From: Roseovarius sp.
GTDB taxonomy: Bacteria; Pseudomonadota; Alphaproteobacteria; Rhodobacterales; Rhodobacteraceae
Reading direction: 5' to 3'
Assembly (NCBI GenBank): GCA_029212365.1
Contig: JARGOC010000014.1
Span: forward strand, 1 to 64,000
Length of the DNA: 64,000 nt
Below the pieces are notes generated by a model that saw only the letters and a program-made list of their open reading frames with translations, had not been told where the DNA came from and did no database searches. A program made the position numbers and the translations under genes. Numbering within the stretch: the first letter of the stretch is position 1; each line of letters opens with the position of its first letter. Positions 1-9,884 of the stretch are shown one piece after another.

Positions 1-2
1 AT

Positions 3-209
3 GACGTGATCGGCGATTTTGACGCCCTCAATGTGTTTGAAGCGATTGACCTGAGGAGCGTCAGCGCGATCACCGATCTGGCTGACCTAACCAGCAACCA
101 CATGACCCAGACGGGTGCAAATGTGGTGATCGACACCGGCGGCGGCGATTCGATCACGCTGACCGGGGTTAACCTAGGCGATCTCGACAGCACCGACTTC
201 ATTTTCTAA
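3..209 (+). CDS. C-terminal end of an RTX-type secreted protein (5' end outside window)
   Basis: The frame is open from the first bases of the window and ends at TAA 207-209, so this is the 3' end of a larger gene. The 68 visible residues have no glycine-rich nonapeptides of their own. They match the last part of the CAP-RTX protein that follows, both ending DLDSTDFIF. In that family this tail carries the type I secretion signal, so this is probably a second secreted RTX protein in tandem. Bases 1-88 are identical to 1754-1841, which points to recent duplication or gene conversion. The N-terminal domain cannot be known from this window. Confidence 0.8.
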   Translation, partial: DVIGDFDALNVFEAIDLRSVSAITDLADLTSNHMTQTGANVVIDTGGGDSITLTGVNLGDLDSTDFIF

Positions 210-239
210 GCGTTTAGTTCAAGCTTTGGAAACAATAAA

Positions 240-278
240 CCTCGGGCGCAGCTTACTGTTGCGCCCGAGGCTGTTTTT
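240..278 (+). terminator. Rho-independent terminator after the first RTX gene
   Basis: An 11-bp perfect stem (240-250 with 260-270, CCTCGGGCGCA/TGCGCCCGAGG) with a 9-base loop is followed by CTGTTTTT. It separates the two RTX genes, so the second gene needs its own promoter in 279-468. I see no clear promoter there. Confidence 0.85.
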
Positions 279-468
279 GCGATCAAAATACCTTAATCCA
301 GCCCACGATTAGCCATTTCGGGATGATTGAAATTACCCCTTGTAAGTGAGGCGTGGCCGCGGCTGCGCATAATTGTGAGGCGTTGAGAATGGCGGAATCC
401 ACGACGGTCCCCGGATCGTGGAGAGTTGGTTCCTTTTTTGACGTCAGAGCCGCAGAAAGGGACTAGAA

Positions 469-1962
469 ATGTCACAGGCAAATGCGCTTGAAGTGCTCAT
501 GCTCGAACTGGTCAATGAGGAACGCGCCGCCGAGGGCTTGGCCCCACTGGTGTTCAACGGTGATCTGAATGAATCGAGTGAGGATCACAGTCAGTGGATG
601 CTCGACACGGATACATTCTCGCACACAGGCATAAACGGCTCGACCGTAGGCGACCGCATCGTTGCCGCCGGCTATGTGCTGGAGGGTAGCTGGACCTATG
701 GCGAAAACCTCGGTTTTCAAAGCGAGCGCGGGGCGAGTGGCTGGGAGGATGACGTTTATGATGTCCATGTCGCCCTGATGAACAGTCCCGGCCACCGCGC
801 CAATATTATGGACCCGAATTTCGAAGAGATCGGAATCGGCATTGAAATCGGGAATTACGGCGGTCTCAATGCCGTTATGATCACCCAGAACTTTGGTACT
901 ACGGATGCCACATCGACCCCAAGTCCACAGCCTGCACCCGGCGGATCTAACACGATCACTTTTACCTCTGGCCAGTTGAATCTTGCTTTGCCGCAATCGA
1001 CCGAAAACATGGTGGTCAATGCCAACGGGCTGAACAATATGATCACTGGGGCCGAGGGCAACGACGCGCTGAACGGCCTGGCCGGGTCAGACACGCTGCG
1101 CGGGGGCCAGAGCGAGGACACATTGAACGGCGGCGAGGGCGCTGACCGGCTCTTTGGTGGCACTGGCAATGACAGTTTGAATGGCAGCAATGGCACAGAC
1201 ATCCTCTATGGCGAGGCGGGCAATGACACGCTGAACTCGGGCGACGATGCTGACCGGCTTTATGGCGGCGACGGCGATGATATGCTGTATGGCGGCTGGA
1301 GCCTTGGGACCACGGTTGACGGGCTCTGGGGCGAGGCGGGCGATGACACGCTCTATGGTGAGCTGGGCTATGATCTGCTGGATGGCGGCACCGGAAATGA
1401 CCTGTTGGATGGCGGCAATCAGGCCGATAATCTTTATGGCCAGGCCGGCAATGACACGCTGCGGGGCGGTCAGGGGTTTGACCGCCTGTTTGGCGGCGAG
1501 GGCGATGATTTTCTGCGCGGTGGCTCAGAAAGCGACGGGCTGTTTGGCGGCTCGGGCGATGACACGCTGAACGGCGAGAGCGGCAACGACCGCTTCTTTG
1601 GCGAGATTGGCGATGATCTGATCGACGGCGCCACCGGCAGTGATACGCTGGGGGGTGGCGCCGGGTTTGACACGTTGATCGGCGGCGCGGGCAATGACTT
1701 GCTAATGGGCAATTTCAACGCGGACCGCTTTGTCTTTGCCGATGGGCATGGCAATGACGTGATCGGCGATTTTGACGCCCTCAATGTGTTTGAAGCGATT
1801 GACCTGAGGAGCGTCAGCGCGATCACCGATCTGGCTGACCTTTATCGCAATCACATGACCCAGACGGATGCAAATGTGGTGATCGACACCGGCGGCGGAA
1901 ATTCGATCACGCTGAACGGGGTGAGCATGAACGATCTGGACAGCACCGACTTCATCTTCTGA
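469..1962 (+). CDS. Secreted CAP (SCP/PR1, YkwD-like) domain protein with RTX calcium-binding repeats
   Basis: Residues about 5-145 form a CAP domain with the conserved His51 (FSHTG), Glu79 (GENLG) and His109 (SPGHRANI). A Pro/Ser/Thr linker covers about 146-160. From about 190 to 410 there are roughly two dozen glycine/aspartate-rich nonapeptides of the GGxGxDxLx type, which bind calcium and fold into a parallel beta-roll after export. There is no N-terminal signal peptide, as expected for type I secretion using a C-terminal signal. The start ATG is preceded by GAAAGGG. The product is probably extracellular. CAP domains are linked to adhesion or envelope and matrix interactions, but the substrate here is unknown. 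No T1SS transporter is encoded nearby. Confidence 0.88.
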   Translation: MSQANALEVLMLELVNEERAAEGLAPLVFNGDLNESSEDHSQWMLDTDTFSHTGINGSTVGDRIVAAGYVLEGSWTYGENLGFQSERGASGWEDDVYDVHVALMNSPGHRANIMDPNFEEIGIGIEIGNYGGLNAVMITQNFGTTDATSTPSPQPAPGGSNTITFTSGQLNLALPQSTENMVVNANGLNNMITGAEGNDALNGLAGSDTLRGGQSEDTLNGGEGADRLFGGTGNDSLNGSNGTDILYGEAGNDTLNSGDDADRLYGGDGDDMLYGGWSLGTTVDGLWGEAGDDTLYGELGYDLLDGGTGNDLLDGGNQADNLYGQAGNDTLRGGQGFDRLFGGEGDDFLRGGSESDGLFGGSGDDTLNGESGNDRFFGEIGDDLIDGATGSDTLGGGAGFDTLIGGAGNDLLMGNFNADRFVFADGHGNDVIGDFDALNVFEAIDLRSVSAITDLADLYRNHMTQTDANVVIDTGGGNSITLNGVSMNDLDSTDFIF

Positions 1963-2046
1963 TCCATGCGCCAAACGGGATTGCGAAACCGGCGCGGAAG
2001 GTGCAAGCCTCAGGGACAGCCCAATTGTCCTTGAGGAGCCGCCACT

Positions 2047-4245
2047 TTGCCCGCAATCCCGTCCTTTTTTGCCGAAGGTGCTTTGGTGGCTGTCATGACC
2101 ACACAGCCATTGGACGGGCCGCTTGACTATAAGGCGCCCGAAGGGGGATGCCATCTGGGGGCCTTCGTCGAAGTGCCGCTTGGGCCGCGCAAAGTGCCGG
2201 GTGTGGTTTGGGGCGTGGGGCTTGGCGGGTTTGACCTGTCCAAGGCCCGCAGCATTATCCGTGTGTTGGATGTGGCCCCGATGCGCGAGGAAATGCAGAA
2301 GTTTCTGATCCGAATGGGCGATTACACGCTCACGCCAATGCCCGCCATGCTGCGTCTGGCAACCCGTGCGCCGGGGCTGAGCGATCCGCCTTCCATGCGC
2401 AAAGTATACCGCCTGGGCCATGGCACGCCTGACCGCGAAACTGATGCGCGCCGCCGCGTTCTGGAGGTGTTGAACACATTTGGCGGCCTGTCATTTACCC
2501 TCAAAGAGCTGAGCGACGAGGCCGGCGTGACCTCCTCGGTGGTCAAGGGGTTGGTTAAGCAGGGCGTTGTCGCCGAAGAGGACACACCGCGTGACACGTC
2601 TTTTCCACGGCTAGACCCAAGCCGGCCCGGCAAGGAGTTGACCGCTGATCAGGCGCAAGCGGTGACCACATTGTCTGCAGCGATCCAGACCGATGATTAT
2701 GGCACGACCCTACTGCGCGGTGTCACCGGATCAGGCAAAACCGAAGTATACCTTGAGGCGGTCGCCCAAACTCTGCGCCGTGGCAGACAGGCCCTGGTGC
2801 TGTTGCCCGAAATCGCGCTCACGGCAGAGTTTCTCACCCGGATTGAGGCCCGTTTTGGCGCACGCCCTGCCGAATGGCATTCCGGCGTGACCATGACCGA
2901 ACGCCGCCGCACGTGGAAGATGGTGGGGCAGGGCGGCGCGCAGGTCGTTGTTGGCGCACGCTCGGCGCTGTTTTTGCCGTTTCAAAATCTGGGCCTGATC
3001 GTGGTGGATGAAGAGCACGACAATTCCTACAAGCAAGAAGACGGTGTTTTGTATAATGCCCGCGACATGGCGGTGCTGCGCGCGTCAATCTGTGGCGCGC
3101 AGGTGGTGTTGGCCTCGGCCACGCCGTCACTCGAAAGCTGGAGCAACGCTGAAGTGGGCAAATACACCCGCCTTGATTTGAACGCGCGTTTTGGCGTGGC
3201 CGTGATGCCTGAATTGCACGCGATTGATATGCGCACCGAAGACCTGCCATCAAACCGGTGGATATCGCCCACATTGCAACAGGCGGTCACCACCCGGCTG
3301 GCAAAAGGCGAACAATCACTTTTGTTCCTCAACCGCCGTGGCTATGCGCCGGTCACATTGTGCCGGGCGTGTGGCCATCAGATAGGTTGTGGGGAATGTG
3401 ATGCGCGCATGGTGGAACACCGGTTTCTCAAACGTCTTGTGTGCCATCAGTGTGGCGATACCCAGCCGATGCCCGACGTATGCCCTTCGTGCCAGGCCGA
3501 GGGCAAGCTGGCCGCTGTCGGCCCCGGCGTGGAGCGGCTGTCCGAGGAGGCGCAGGAGCTTTTCCCCGAGGCGCGGATTGCTACCCTGTCGTCAGACCTG
3601 TTCGGATCAGCCCGCGCACTGAAGGAACAGATCGTTAAGATCGCCGAGGGCGCGGCGGACATTATCATCGGCACCCAACTGGTGGCCAAGGGGCACAACT
3701 TTCCACTGCTGACGCTGGTGGGGGTGATTGATGCTGATCTGGGCCTGCAAGGGTCTGACCTGCGCGGCGCTGAGCGCACGTTTCAACTGATGCGCCAGGT
3801 GGCGGGTCGGGCCGGGCGGGCCGAAAAGAAGGGCACCGCGATGTTGCAGAGCTTTCAGCCCGAACACCCGGTGATCCGCGCTATCCTGTCGGGTGACGAG
3901 GAGGGCTTCTGGCGGGCCGAGGCCGATGAGCGCCGCCATGCCGGCGTGCCCCCCTATGGCCGTCTGGCGGGGATCATCCTGTCGTCACCGGATATGCAGC
4001 AGGCGTTTGATCTGGGCAATGATCTGGCCCGGCGCAATGGGCCATTGCAACATGTGGGCGCACAGGTGTTTGGCCCCGCCCCAGCCCCGATTGCGCGCAT
4101 TCGCGGCCGTCACCGCGTGCGATTGCTGGTCAAAGCGCCCAAAGGCGTGGCCTTGCAACCCGCGCTGTCCGCATGGATCGCTCAGGTGCGCGTTCCTCAC
4201 CAAACCCGTCTGACGGTGGACATTGATCCGCAGAGCTTTTTCTGA
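2047..4245 (+). CDS. priA: Primosomal protein N' (replication restart helicase PriA)
   Basis: PriA recognises stalled forks and reloads the replicative helicase. The 732-residue protein has the N-terminal fork-binding domain, Walker A GVTGSGKTE at about 225-233, a DEEH Walker B box near residue 321, and a zinc-binding region at about 439-482 with paired CxxC motifs (CRAC, CGEC, CHQC, CPSC). Conserved helicase motifs follow (GTQLVAKGH, QVAGRAGR). The TTG start at 2047 is chosen because the preceding bases contain GAGGAG and because the residues before the ATG at 2095 (FFAEGALVAV) look like the normal family N-terminus. It appears to be a stand-alone gene. Confidence 0.96.
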   Translation: MPAIPSFFAEGALVAVMTTQPLDGPLDYKAPEGGCHLGAFVEVPLGPRKVPGVVWGVGLGGFDLSKARSIIRVLDVAPMREEMQKFLIRMGDYTLTPMPAMLRLATRAPGLSDPPSMRKVYRLGHGTPDRETDARRRVLEVLNTFGGLSFTLKELSDEAGVTSSVVKGLVKQGVVAEEDTPRDTSFPRLDPSRPGKELTADQAQAVTTLSAAIQTDDYGTTLLRGVTGSGKTEVYLEAVAQTLRRGRQALVLLPEIALTAEFLTRIEARFGARPAEWHSGVTMTERRRTWKMVGQGGAQVVVGARSALFLPFQNLGLIVVDEEHDNSYKQEDGVLYNARDMAVLRASICGAQVVLASATPSLESWSNAEVGKYTRLDLNARFGVAVMPELHAIDMRTEDLPSNRWISPTLQQAVTTRLAKGEQSLLFLNRRGYAPVTLCRACGHQIGCGECDARMVEHRFLKRLVCHQCGDTQPMPDVCPSCQAEGKLAAVGPGVERLSEEAQELFPEARIATLSSDLFGSARALKEQIVKIAEGAADIIIGTQLVAKGHNFPLLTLVGVIDADLGLQGSDLRGAERTFQLMRQVAGRAGRAEKKGTAMLQSFQPEHPVIRAILSGDEEGFWRAEADERRHAGVPPYGRLAGIILSSPDMQQAFDLGNDLARRNGPLQHVGAQVFGPAPAPIARIRGRHRVRLLVKAPKGVALQPALSAWIAQVRVPHQTRLTVDIDPQSFF

Positions 4246-4275
4246 GACCGATTGAATTTCGCTGCATTCTACGTT

Positions 4276-4306
4276 GGCCCGGTTAACAGGCCGAAGGCTC
4301 CGGGCC
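4276..4306. terminator. Inverted repeat downstream of priA
   Basis: A 7-bp perfect stem GGCCCGG/CCGGGCC (4276-4282 with 4300-4306) lies 30 bases after the priA stop. No T-run follows, so its role as a terminator is uncertain. The rest of the 4246-4455 spacer shows nothing else I recognise. Confidence 0.35.
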
Positions 4307-4455
4307 ATCGTCAGCCTCGGGCTTTGGGCCGGCGATTGCGCAGATGTTTATGCGCCGTTCATTTGGCGTTCGGGTGTTGCTGGCACACAGCGCCTTAGAA
4401 CACGGCTTCTGCATCGCCTCTCGCCAATTCCGGCGTGCTGGCGTACACCCGCATC

Positions 4456-5688
4456 ATGATCCGCATCGTACACCTTGCTGACGCCCATACCCTGCCGTTC
4501 TGGCGCAGGCCAATCACGCTGTTGTTCCTGATGGCGATGGCCACTCCGGTTGCGCTATTCACCTGGTTGGCGCTGTTGAACAACTTTGTGATCGAGGTGG
4601 CCAATTTTGATGGCTCAGATATTGGCTGGCTGCACTCAGTGCGTGAAATCCCCGGGTTTCTGGCAGTGGGTGTTATTGCTATCATCATATTTGTGCGTGA
4701 ACAGGTGCTGGGGCTTGTGGCGCTTATCATGTTGGGTGCAGCCACTGCTGTCACGGCATGGTTCCCGTCGATGGGCGGTATCCTGACGATCACCATGCTC
4801 AGCTCAATCGGGTATCACTATTACGAGACGGTCAACCAATCCCTGCAATTGCAATGGATCGACAAGGCACGTGCACCACAAACCCTTGGCTGGCTGATCG
4901 CCGCCGGGTCTGGGGCCACATTGATCTCATATTTGCTGATCGTGTTGACGTGGGAGTCACTGGGGCTGACCTATAACACGGTTTATTTGCTGTCCGGCGG
5001 TTTCACTGCGCTGGTTGCACTGTTTTGCCTGCTTGCCTTTCCCCAGTTCGAGTCGCCCAATCCGCAAATCAAGAAGATGATCCTGCGCCGCCGGTATTGG
5101 CTCTATTATGCGCTGCAATTCATGGCCGGTGCCCGCCGCCAGATATTCATGGTTTTCGCGGGCTTCATGATGGTCGAGAAATTTGGATTTGACGTGCATG
5201 AGGTCACAGCCCTCTATCTGATCAACCTTGTGGCCAATATGATCTTTGCGCCGCTGATGGGGCGCGCTGTGTTCCGCTTTGGCGAACGCAACACACTGGT
5301 GTTTGAATATATCGGACTGGTGAGCGTGTTCCTGGCCTATGGTGGCATCTATTACTTTGGCTGGGGCGTGATATTGGCAGCAACGCTTTATGTTGTCGAT
5401 CACTTGTTCTTTGCTATGGCGCTGGCGCTGAAAACCTATTTTCAGAAGATCGCTGATCCAGGTGATATCGCCCCCACCGCCGCCGTGGCCTTTACCATCA
5501 ACCATATTGCGGCAGTGTTTTTACCGGCGCTGCTGGGGTATCTATGGCTGATCTCACCGGGGGCGGTGTTCGTGCTGGCCGCAGGCATGGCGGCCACATC
5601 ACTGGGGTTGGCTTTGCTGATCCCGCGCCACCCTGAGCCGGGCAATGAAACACGGTTCTGCCGCTTCACCCCCGCCCCCGCAGAATAA
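4456..5688 (+). CDS. MFS-type multi-pass membrane transporter
   Basis: About 410 residues with some 12 hydrophobic segments (for example FLMAMATPVALFTWLALL and VILAATLYVV). A loop with basic residues after segment 6 (KKMILRRR) is as expected between the two halves of a major facilitator protein. The substrate cannot be read from the sequence. ATG 4456 (MIRIVHL) is preferred over GTG 4435, which would add only seven residues. The stop is 11 bases before prmA, with GGAGAG in that gap serving prmA, so the two are probably co-transcribed. Confidence 0.75.
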   Translation: MIRIVHLADAHTLPFWRRPITLLFLMAMATPVALFTWLALLNNFVIEVANFDGSDIGWLHSVREIPGFLAVGVIAIIIFVREQVLGLVALIMLGAATAVTAWFPSMGGILTITMLSSIGYHYYETVNQSLQLQWIDKARAPQTLGWLIAAGSGATLISYLLIVLTWESLGLTYNTVYLLSGGFTALVALFCLLAFPQFESPNPQIKKMILRRRYWLYYALQFMAGARRQIFMVFAGFMMVEKFGFDVHEVTALYLINLVANMIFAPLMGRAVFRFGERNTLVFEYIGLVSVFLAYGGIYYFGWGVILAATLYVVDHLFFAMALALKTYFQKIADPGDIAPTAAVAFTINHIAAVFLPALLGYLWLISPGAVFVLAAGMAATSLGLALLIPRHPEPGNETRFCRFTPAPAE

Positions 5689-5699
5689 AGGAGAGGCCC

Positions 5700-6572
5700 A
5701 TGCCCACCTTCACCGCACTCACGACCCTTCATGGCAAAGATGCCGCCGAGGCCCTTGGGGCAGGCATGGAAGCGCTGACACCTGAACCGACTGGTGTGGG
5801 TGTGTTTGAAATGGAAGATGGCTCGGGCCTGTGGGAAGTGGGCGGCTATTTCGAAGCCACCCCCGATGACGCCGGGCTGGCCTTGCTGAGCACAATCCAC
5901 GGCGCCAAGCCGTTTGTGGTGTCTGAATTGCCCGAAACCGATTGGGTAGCACATGTCAAACGAGAGCTGACGCCAGTCGAGGCAGGACGCTTCTTTGTCT
6001 ATGGCAGTCACGACGCTGACAAACTGCCAGCAGAGGCCGAGCCGCTGCTGATTGAGGCCTCCATGGCCTTTGGCACCGGTCATCACGGCACCACGCTGGG
6101 GTGCTTGCGTGCATTGGACCGGATGCTGGATCAGGGGTTTGAGGCGAACACCGTGCTCGATCTTGGGTGCGGTACCGCGGTTCTGGCCATGGCCGCAGCA
6201 CGGGTCTGGCCCGCCAAGATCCTGGCCAGTGACATTGACGAAGTCGCGGTTCAGGTGGCCCAGGCAAATGCGGCAGCAAATGGGCTGGCCGATCGTTTGC
6301 ACTGTATTGAGGCCTCAGGTTTTGATCATCCGGCCCTCTCGGATGCCGCTCCGTATGATTTAATCTTCGCAAACATCCTGAAAGGCCCTCTTATTGCCAT
6401 GGTTGATGACGTGACGTCACACTTGGCGGCAAATGGCAGGCTGATTCTATCCGGTATTTTGAATGAACAGGCAGACGAGGTTGTGGCCCATTATACACAA
6501 GCTGGAAACAGTCTGACTGAACGTGATATGATTGGTGACTGGACCACACTAAGTTTTCAGAAAATTGGCTGA
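5700..6572 (+). CDS. prmA: Ribosomal protein L11 methyltransferase
   Basis: PrmA trimethylates ribosomal protein L11 using S-adenosylmethionine. The 290-residue product has an N-terminal substrate-recognition part, then the class I SAM-binding loop DLGCGTAVLA at about 153-162. The acidic strand SDIDEVA follows, and FANILKGPL corresponds to the NPPY-like catalytic motif. MAFGTGHHGTT is the characteristic PrmA sequence just before the SAM domain. GGAGAG lies just upstream of the ATG. Confidence 0.94.
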   Translation: MPTFTALTTLHGKDAAEALGAGMEALTPEPTGVGVFEMEDGSGLWEVGGYFEATPDDAGLALLSTIHGAKPFVVSELPETDWVAHVKRELTPVEAGRFFVYGSHDADKLPAEAEPLLIEASMAFGTGHHGTTLGCLRALDRMLDQGFEANTVLDLGCGTAVLAMAAARVWPAKILASDIDEVAVQVAQANAAANGLADRLHCIEASGFDHPALSDAAPYDLIFANILKGPLIAMVDDVTSHLAANGRLILSGILNEQADEVVAHYTQAGNSLTERDMIGDWTTLSFQKIG

Positions 6573-6681
6573 AAATTTTTTGAAAACCAGCGAAATTGAG
6601 GCAGCTGCCCCATTTTCGCCACATTTCATTTCTAATTTAAATCTCAACGCGGTGGGGGCCGGGTTGAAAAGGAACGCTGTC

Positions 6682-7026
6682 ATGGCGAATGCTGTTAGGG
6701 GCTTTGAAAGCCGCCTGAAAATGATCAGCAAAGAACGCGCTCGACTGGCCGATGGCTATGTCAGCAAGGTAGGCAAAGACGGTCTTATCGTCTTTCGCCC
6801 CAAGAGCCGTTCCGGTGGTTTCCCGATCAAAGGCCTCGCGTTATTGGTTATCGGATTTTTCGTCTTCAAAGGGCTTATCCTCGCACATCTGGGCGAAGGT
6901 ACGTTTGAAGCGCGGCTGGCCACTCTCTCTCAAGGCTCAGTCGTTGAACAGTCCGGTGCCTGGATCATGCAAGCCGATCCTGTTTCACAGGCCATCGCTC
7001 AGCAGGTTCGCCCCTTTGTAAAGTAA
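6682..7026 (+). CDS. Conserved hypothetical protein with one transmembrane segment
   Basis: The 114-residue product is basic at the N-terminus (ESRLKMISKERARLADGYVSKVGKDG) and has one hydrophobic helix (GLALLVIGFFVFKGLIL), then a short C-terminal segment without a recognised domain. ATG 6682, preceded by AAAAGGA, is chosen. The open frame runs back to a TTG inside prmA, but that N-terminal part looks unstructured. I do not recognise the family. Topology suggests an inner-membrane protein with a small exported tail. Confidence 0.6.
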   Translation: MANAVRGFESRLKMISKERARLADGYVSKVGKDGLIVFRPKSRSGGFPIKGLALLVIGFFVFKGLILAHLGEGTFEARLATLSQGSVVEQSGAWIMQADPVSQAIAQQVRPFVK

Positions 7027-7049
7027 CGATCAAACCCTCCAGGATTGCA

Positions 7050-7085
7050 AAAAGCCCTGCATCAGATCGCTGATGCAGGGCTTTT
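7050..7085. terminator. Bidirectional rho-independent terminator
   Basis: A long perfect stem (7050-7065 with 7070-7085, core AAAGCCCTGCATCAG) has A-rich and T-rich flanks, so it can stop transcription from both sides. It separates the plus-strand gene ending at 7026 from the minus-strand DUF1127 gene. Confidence 0.85.
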
Positions 7086-7151
7086 CTTTGGCGACAGACA
7101 AAATCCGGGGGAACAGATCAGCCGTGCCGATAGTGTCGCTACTTTTGACTT

Positions 7152-7352
7152 TTAGGCCGAACGGGCCACTTCGTCGATGTCGCCGCGGCACAGGCCGATG
7201 TCTTCCAGTTCACGGTCCGACAGGCGAACCAAAGCGGCGCGGGTTGCCCGCTCTGCATTCCATGCGGCGAATGCGGCAAAGATGCCGCCAAAGGCCGATC
7301 TAAAAATGCCAGCCGGTGCTACGGTGCTGCGGGTGATGTCGATGACTGCCAT
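7152..7352 (-). CDS. DUF1127 (YjiS-like) small protein
   Basis: This 66-residue protein ends with the DUF1127 pattern LVRLSDRELEDIGLCRGDIDEVAR, an arginine/aspartate-rich amphipathic segment. Small DUF1127 proteins are abundant in alphaproteobacteria, and some have been linked to RNA turnover and phosphate or stress physiology. No function can be assigned here. The ATG at 7352 is chosen because GAAGGA precedes it by about eight bases. The longer frame would start at a GTG without a clear ribosome site. Confidence 0.85.
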   Translation of the reverse strand: MAVIDITRSTVAPAGIFRSAFGGIFAAFAAWNAERATRAALVRLSDRELEDIGLCRGDIDEVARSA

Positions 7353-7669
7353 TTCACTATTCCTTCTATTGGTGCGTGGGCGCACGTGAATTCGTCATGA
7401 GCGGCAGATAGGAGTACGGCAGAATTCTGACAACTGGCAGTATTTGCATAGCCCCGTTGCAGTGCCTGCATATGTGAAACTAATCTATGTAACCTATAGT
7501 TATTTAAAGGAAAGTTCCAAACATACAGGTCGAAAATTTTCCTTGAAAATGGTAGGTTACCCCGACCTGATGTGTCTGTGGCAAGGTTCAGAGTGCCGCA
7601 ATCCGCTTGGCCTTTGTTCATGTTTCGTGCTAGGCGTTAAAAAAGAGCAAACAGAGCAGGGCCAGAAAA

Positions 7670-8170
7670 ATGCGGGTGATCGGAATAGACCCCGGTTTGC
7701 GAAACCTCGGATGGGGCGTGCTGGAGGTCTCGGGCAACCGCTTGACCCATGTGGCCAATGGGGTGTGCAAATCGGGCACGGGCGATCTGGCTGACAGGTT
7801 GTTGTCCCTGCATATCCAGCTGAGTGACGTGTTCACGCGCTTTGCCCCTGATACCGCAGCCGTTGAACAGACTTTCGTCAACAAAGACGGCGTGGCGACG
7901 CTGAAGCTGGGCCAAGCCCGCGGTATCGCCATGCTGGTGCCCGCACAATTTGGCTTGCCCGTGGGCGAGTATGCTCCCAACAAAGTGAAAAAGACCGTGG
8001 TTGGTGTGGGACATGCTGACAAGACCCAGATCGCCCATATGGTGAAAGTGCAACTGCCCGGTGTGGTGCTGAATGGCCCCGATGCGGCTGATGCGCTGGC
8101 GATTGCCATCTGTCATGCACATCACGCCCGCTCGGCGCAGGTTATGGCCGCCCAACGGGTGCGCGCATGA
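7670..8170 (+). CDS. ruvC: Holliday junction resolvase RuvC
   Basis: RuvC is the endonuclease that cuts Holliday junctions held by RuvAB. The 166-residue protein starts [10 protein letters not shown], with catalytic Asp7. It has the conserved Glu of [10 protein letters not shown] near residue 65 and the paired Asp of [11 protein letters not shown] near 138-141. It is the first gene of ruvC-ruvA-ruvB and overlaps ruvA by four bases (ATGA), indicating translational coupling. No SOS box is evident in the 284-base upstream spacer. Confidence 0.96.
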   Translation: MRVIGIDPGLRNLGWGVLEVSGNRLTHVANGVCKSGTGDLADRLLSLHIQLSDVFTRFAPDTAAVEQTFVNKDGVATLKLGQARGIAMLVPAQFGLPVGEYAPNKVKKTVVGVGHADKTQIAHMVKVQLPGVVLNGPDAADALAIAICHAHHARSAQVMAAQRVRA

Positions 8171-8829
8171 TTGGCCGTATTGCCGGGCGGATTGATTATC
8201 GCGCCGCAGATCATGTGCTGATTGATGTACGCGGAGTGGGCTATCTGGTCTATTGCTCAGAACGCACCATGGCGGCACTGCCCTCTGTTGGCGAACACAC
8301 AGCCGTTTATACGGATTTGCTGGTGCGCGAAGACAATTTGCAACTCTTCGGCTTCACCTTACTTGTGGAAAAGGAATGGCACCGCCTGCTGATGTCAATC
8401 AATGGCATCGGCGCCAAGGCATCTCTCGCCATTCTGGGCACATTGGGCCACGAAGGAGTCGGTCGGGCAATTGCGCTGGGCGATTGGAACGCTGTGAAAG
8501 CAGCCAAGGGCATCGGCCCCAAAACCGCCCAACGTGTGGTGATGGAACTCAAAGACAAAGCCCCCGAAGTGATGGCGATGGGTGCCACCCCCGCGCCACT
8601 GCCTGCGAGTGAAGACGACGAGGTGATCGAGGCCGTCGCCGCTCCTGTTGCGGCGGCCCCACCCGCATCTGCCAGCGCGCAGGCCGAGGCGCTCTCGGCG
8701 CTTACAAATCTGGGCTATGCACCGGGCGAGGCCGCAGGTGCCGTAGCCCAAGCCGCGGGAGAAACACCCGACGCCGAAACACCCAGCTTAATCCGCGCAG
8801 CGCTCAAGCTGCTTGCACCAAAGGGGTAG
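8167..8829 (+). CDS. ruvA: Holliday junction branch migration complex subunit RuvA
   Basis: RuvA tetramers bind the four-way junction and recruit RuvB. The 220-residue product begins with the OB-fold ([20 protein letters not shown]). It then has the two helix-hairpin-helix motifs ([15 protein letters not shown] and [19 protein letters not shown]) and an Ala/Pro-rich linker, and it ends in the small domain III that contacts RuvB. It overlaps ruvC and lies four bases before ruvB. Confidence 0.96.
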   Translation: MIGRIAGRIDYRAADHVLIDVRGVGYLVYCSERTMAALPSVGEHTAVYTDLLVREDNLQLFGFTLLVEKEWHRLLMSINGIGAKASLAILGTLGHEGVGRAIALGDWNAVKAAKGIGPKTAQRVVMELKDKAPEVMAMGATPAPLPASEDDEVIEAVAAPVAAAPPASASAQAEALSALTNLGYAPGEAAGAVAQAAGETPDAETPSLIRAALKLLAPKG

Positions 8830-8833
8830 GGCG

Positions 8834-9862
8834 ATGTCTGATCCTGATCCCGCCTTGCGCCCCGAGCCCTTGCCCGAGGACACGGATCGCTCGCTGCGCC
8901 CGCAGGCCCTGGACGAATTTATTGGTCAGGCCGAGGCGCGCGCCAACCTGCGTGTGTTCATCCAATCCGCTCGCCAACGGGGCGAAGCCATGGATCATAC
9001 GTTGTTTCATGGCCCACCGGGGCTGGGCAAAACCACATTGGCACAAATCATGGCCAAAGAACTGGGCGTTGGGTTTCGTATGACCTCTGGCCCGGTGCTG
9101 GCCAAAGCCGGTGATCTGGCCGCAATCCTGACCAATCTTGAACGTCATGACGTTCTGTTCATTGATGAAATTCACCGCCTGAACCCGGCGGTCGAAGAGG
9201 TGCTGTACCCGGCTCTCGAAGATTTTGAGCTGGATCTGGTCATCGGTGAAGGCCCCGCTGCGCGCACTGTGCGCATTGAGTTGCAACCCTTTACGCTTGT
9301 CGGAGCCACCACACGGCTGGGCCTTCTGACAACGCCGCTGCGTGATCGGTTTGGCATCCCCACAAGGCTGCAATTCTATAAGGTGGAAGAACTACACGAG
9401 ATCGTCACGCGGAATGCAAAGCTCATGAGTATTCCCATCAACAGCGAAGGCGCGATGGAAATTGCCCGCAGATCACGCGGAACGCCGCGTATTGCGGGAC
9501 GTCTGTTGCGCCGGGTCGTGGATTTTGCTGTGGTTGAGGGCAATGGCACCATATCCAAAGAACTGGCTGACAGCTCTCTCACGCGTCTTGGGGTCGATCA
9601 TCTGGGGCTGGATGGCGCTGACCGGCGGTATCTGCGTCTGATCGCTGAGGCCTATCAAGGTGGTCCTGTCGGGATAGAAACCCTCGGTGCTGCCCTGTCG
9701 GAAAGCCGTGATGCGTTGGAAGAAGTGATTGAGCCCTATCTGCTGCAACAAGGCCTGATCCAACGTACGCCGCGCGGCAGGATGTTGGCGCCACTTGGCT
9801 GGCAGCATCTGGGCATGGCCGTTCCCGGATCGAAACCGCAGAACGATTTGTTTGAAAGTTGA
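8834..9862 (+). CDS. ruvB: Holliday junction ATP-dependent DNA helicase RuvB
   Basis: RuvB is the hexameric AAA+ motor of branch migration. It has Walker [10 protein letters not shown] at about 59-67, Walker B FIDEIHRL at about 107-114, sensor 1 GATTRLG and an arginine-finger region (LRDRFG). The C-terminal winged-helix DNA-binding domain ends LGWQHLG. ATG 8834 ([12 protein letters not shown]) is chosen because it gives the usual N-terminus; an upstream in-frame ATG at 8813 lies within ruvA. Confidence 0.96.
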   Translation: MSDPDPALRPEPLPEDTDRSLRPQALDEFIGQAEARANLRVFIQSARQRGEAMDHTLFHGPPGLGKTTLAQIMAKELGVGFRMTSGPVLAKAGDLAAILTNLERHDVLFIDEIHRLNPAVEEVLYPALEDFELDLVIGEGPAARTVRIELQPFTLVGATTRLGLLTTPLRDRFGIPTRLQFYKVEELHEIVTRNAKLMSIPINSEGAMEIARRSRGTPRIAGRLLRRVVDFAVVEGNGTISKELADSSLTRLGVDHLGLDGADRRYLRLIAEAYQGGPVGIETLGAALSESRDALEEVIEPYLLQQGLIQRTPRGRMLAPLGWQHLGMAVPGSKPQNDLFES

Positions 9863-9884
9863 GCTCGCGATTGCCACTGTTCCA

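Noticed and set aside
5442..6302. 286-residue antisense ORF opposite prmA
   Set aside because: It overlaps prmA and the MFS gene completely and has unnatural Cys/His/Gln-rich composition, so it is a shadow frame.
7444..7794. 116-residue ORF overlapping the start of ruvC
   Set aside because: The second half is ruvC sequence in the wrong frame, and the first half has no homologous look or ribosome site.
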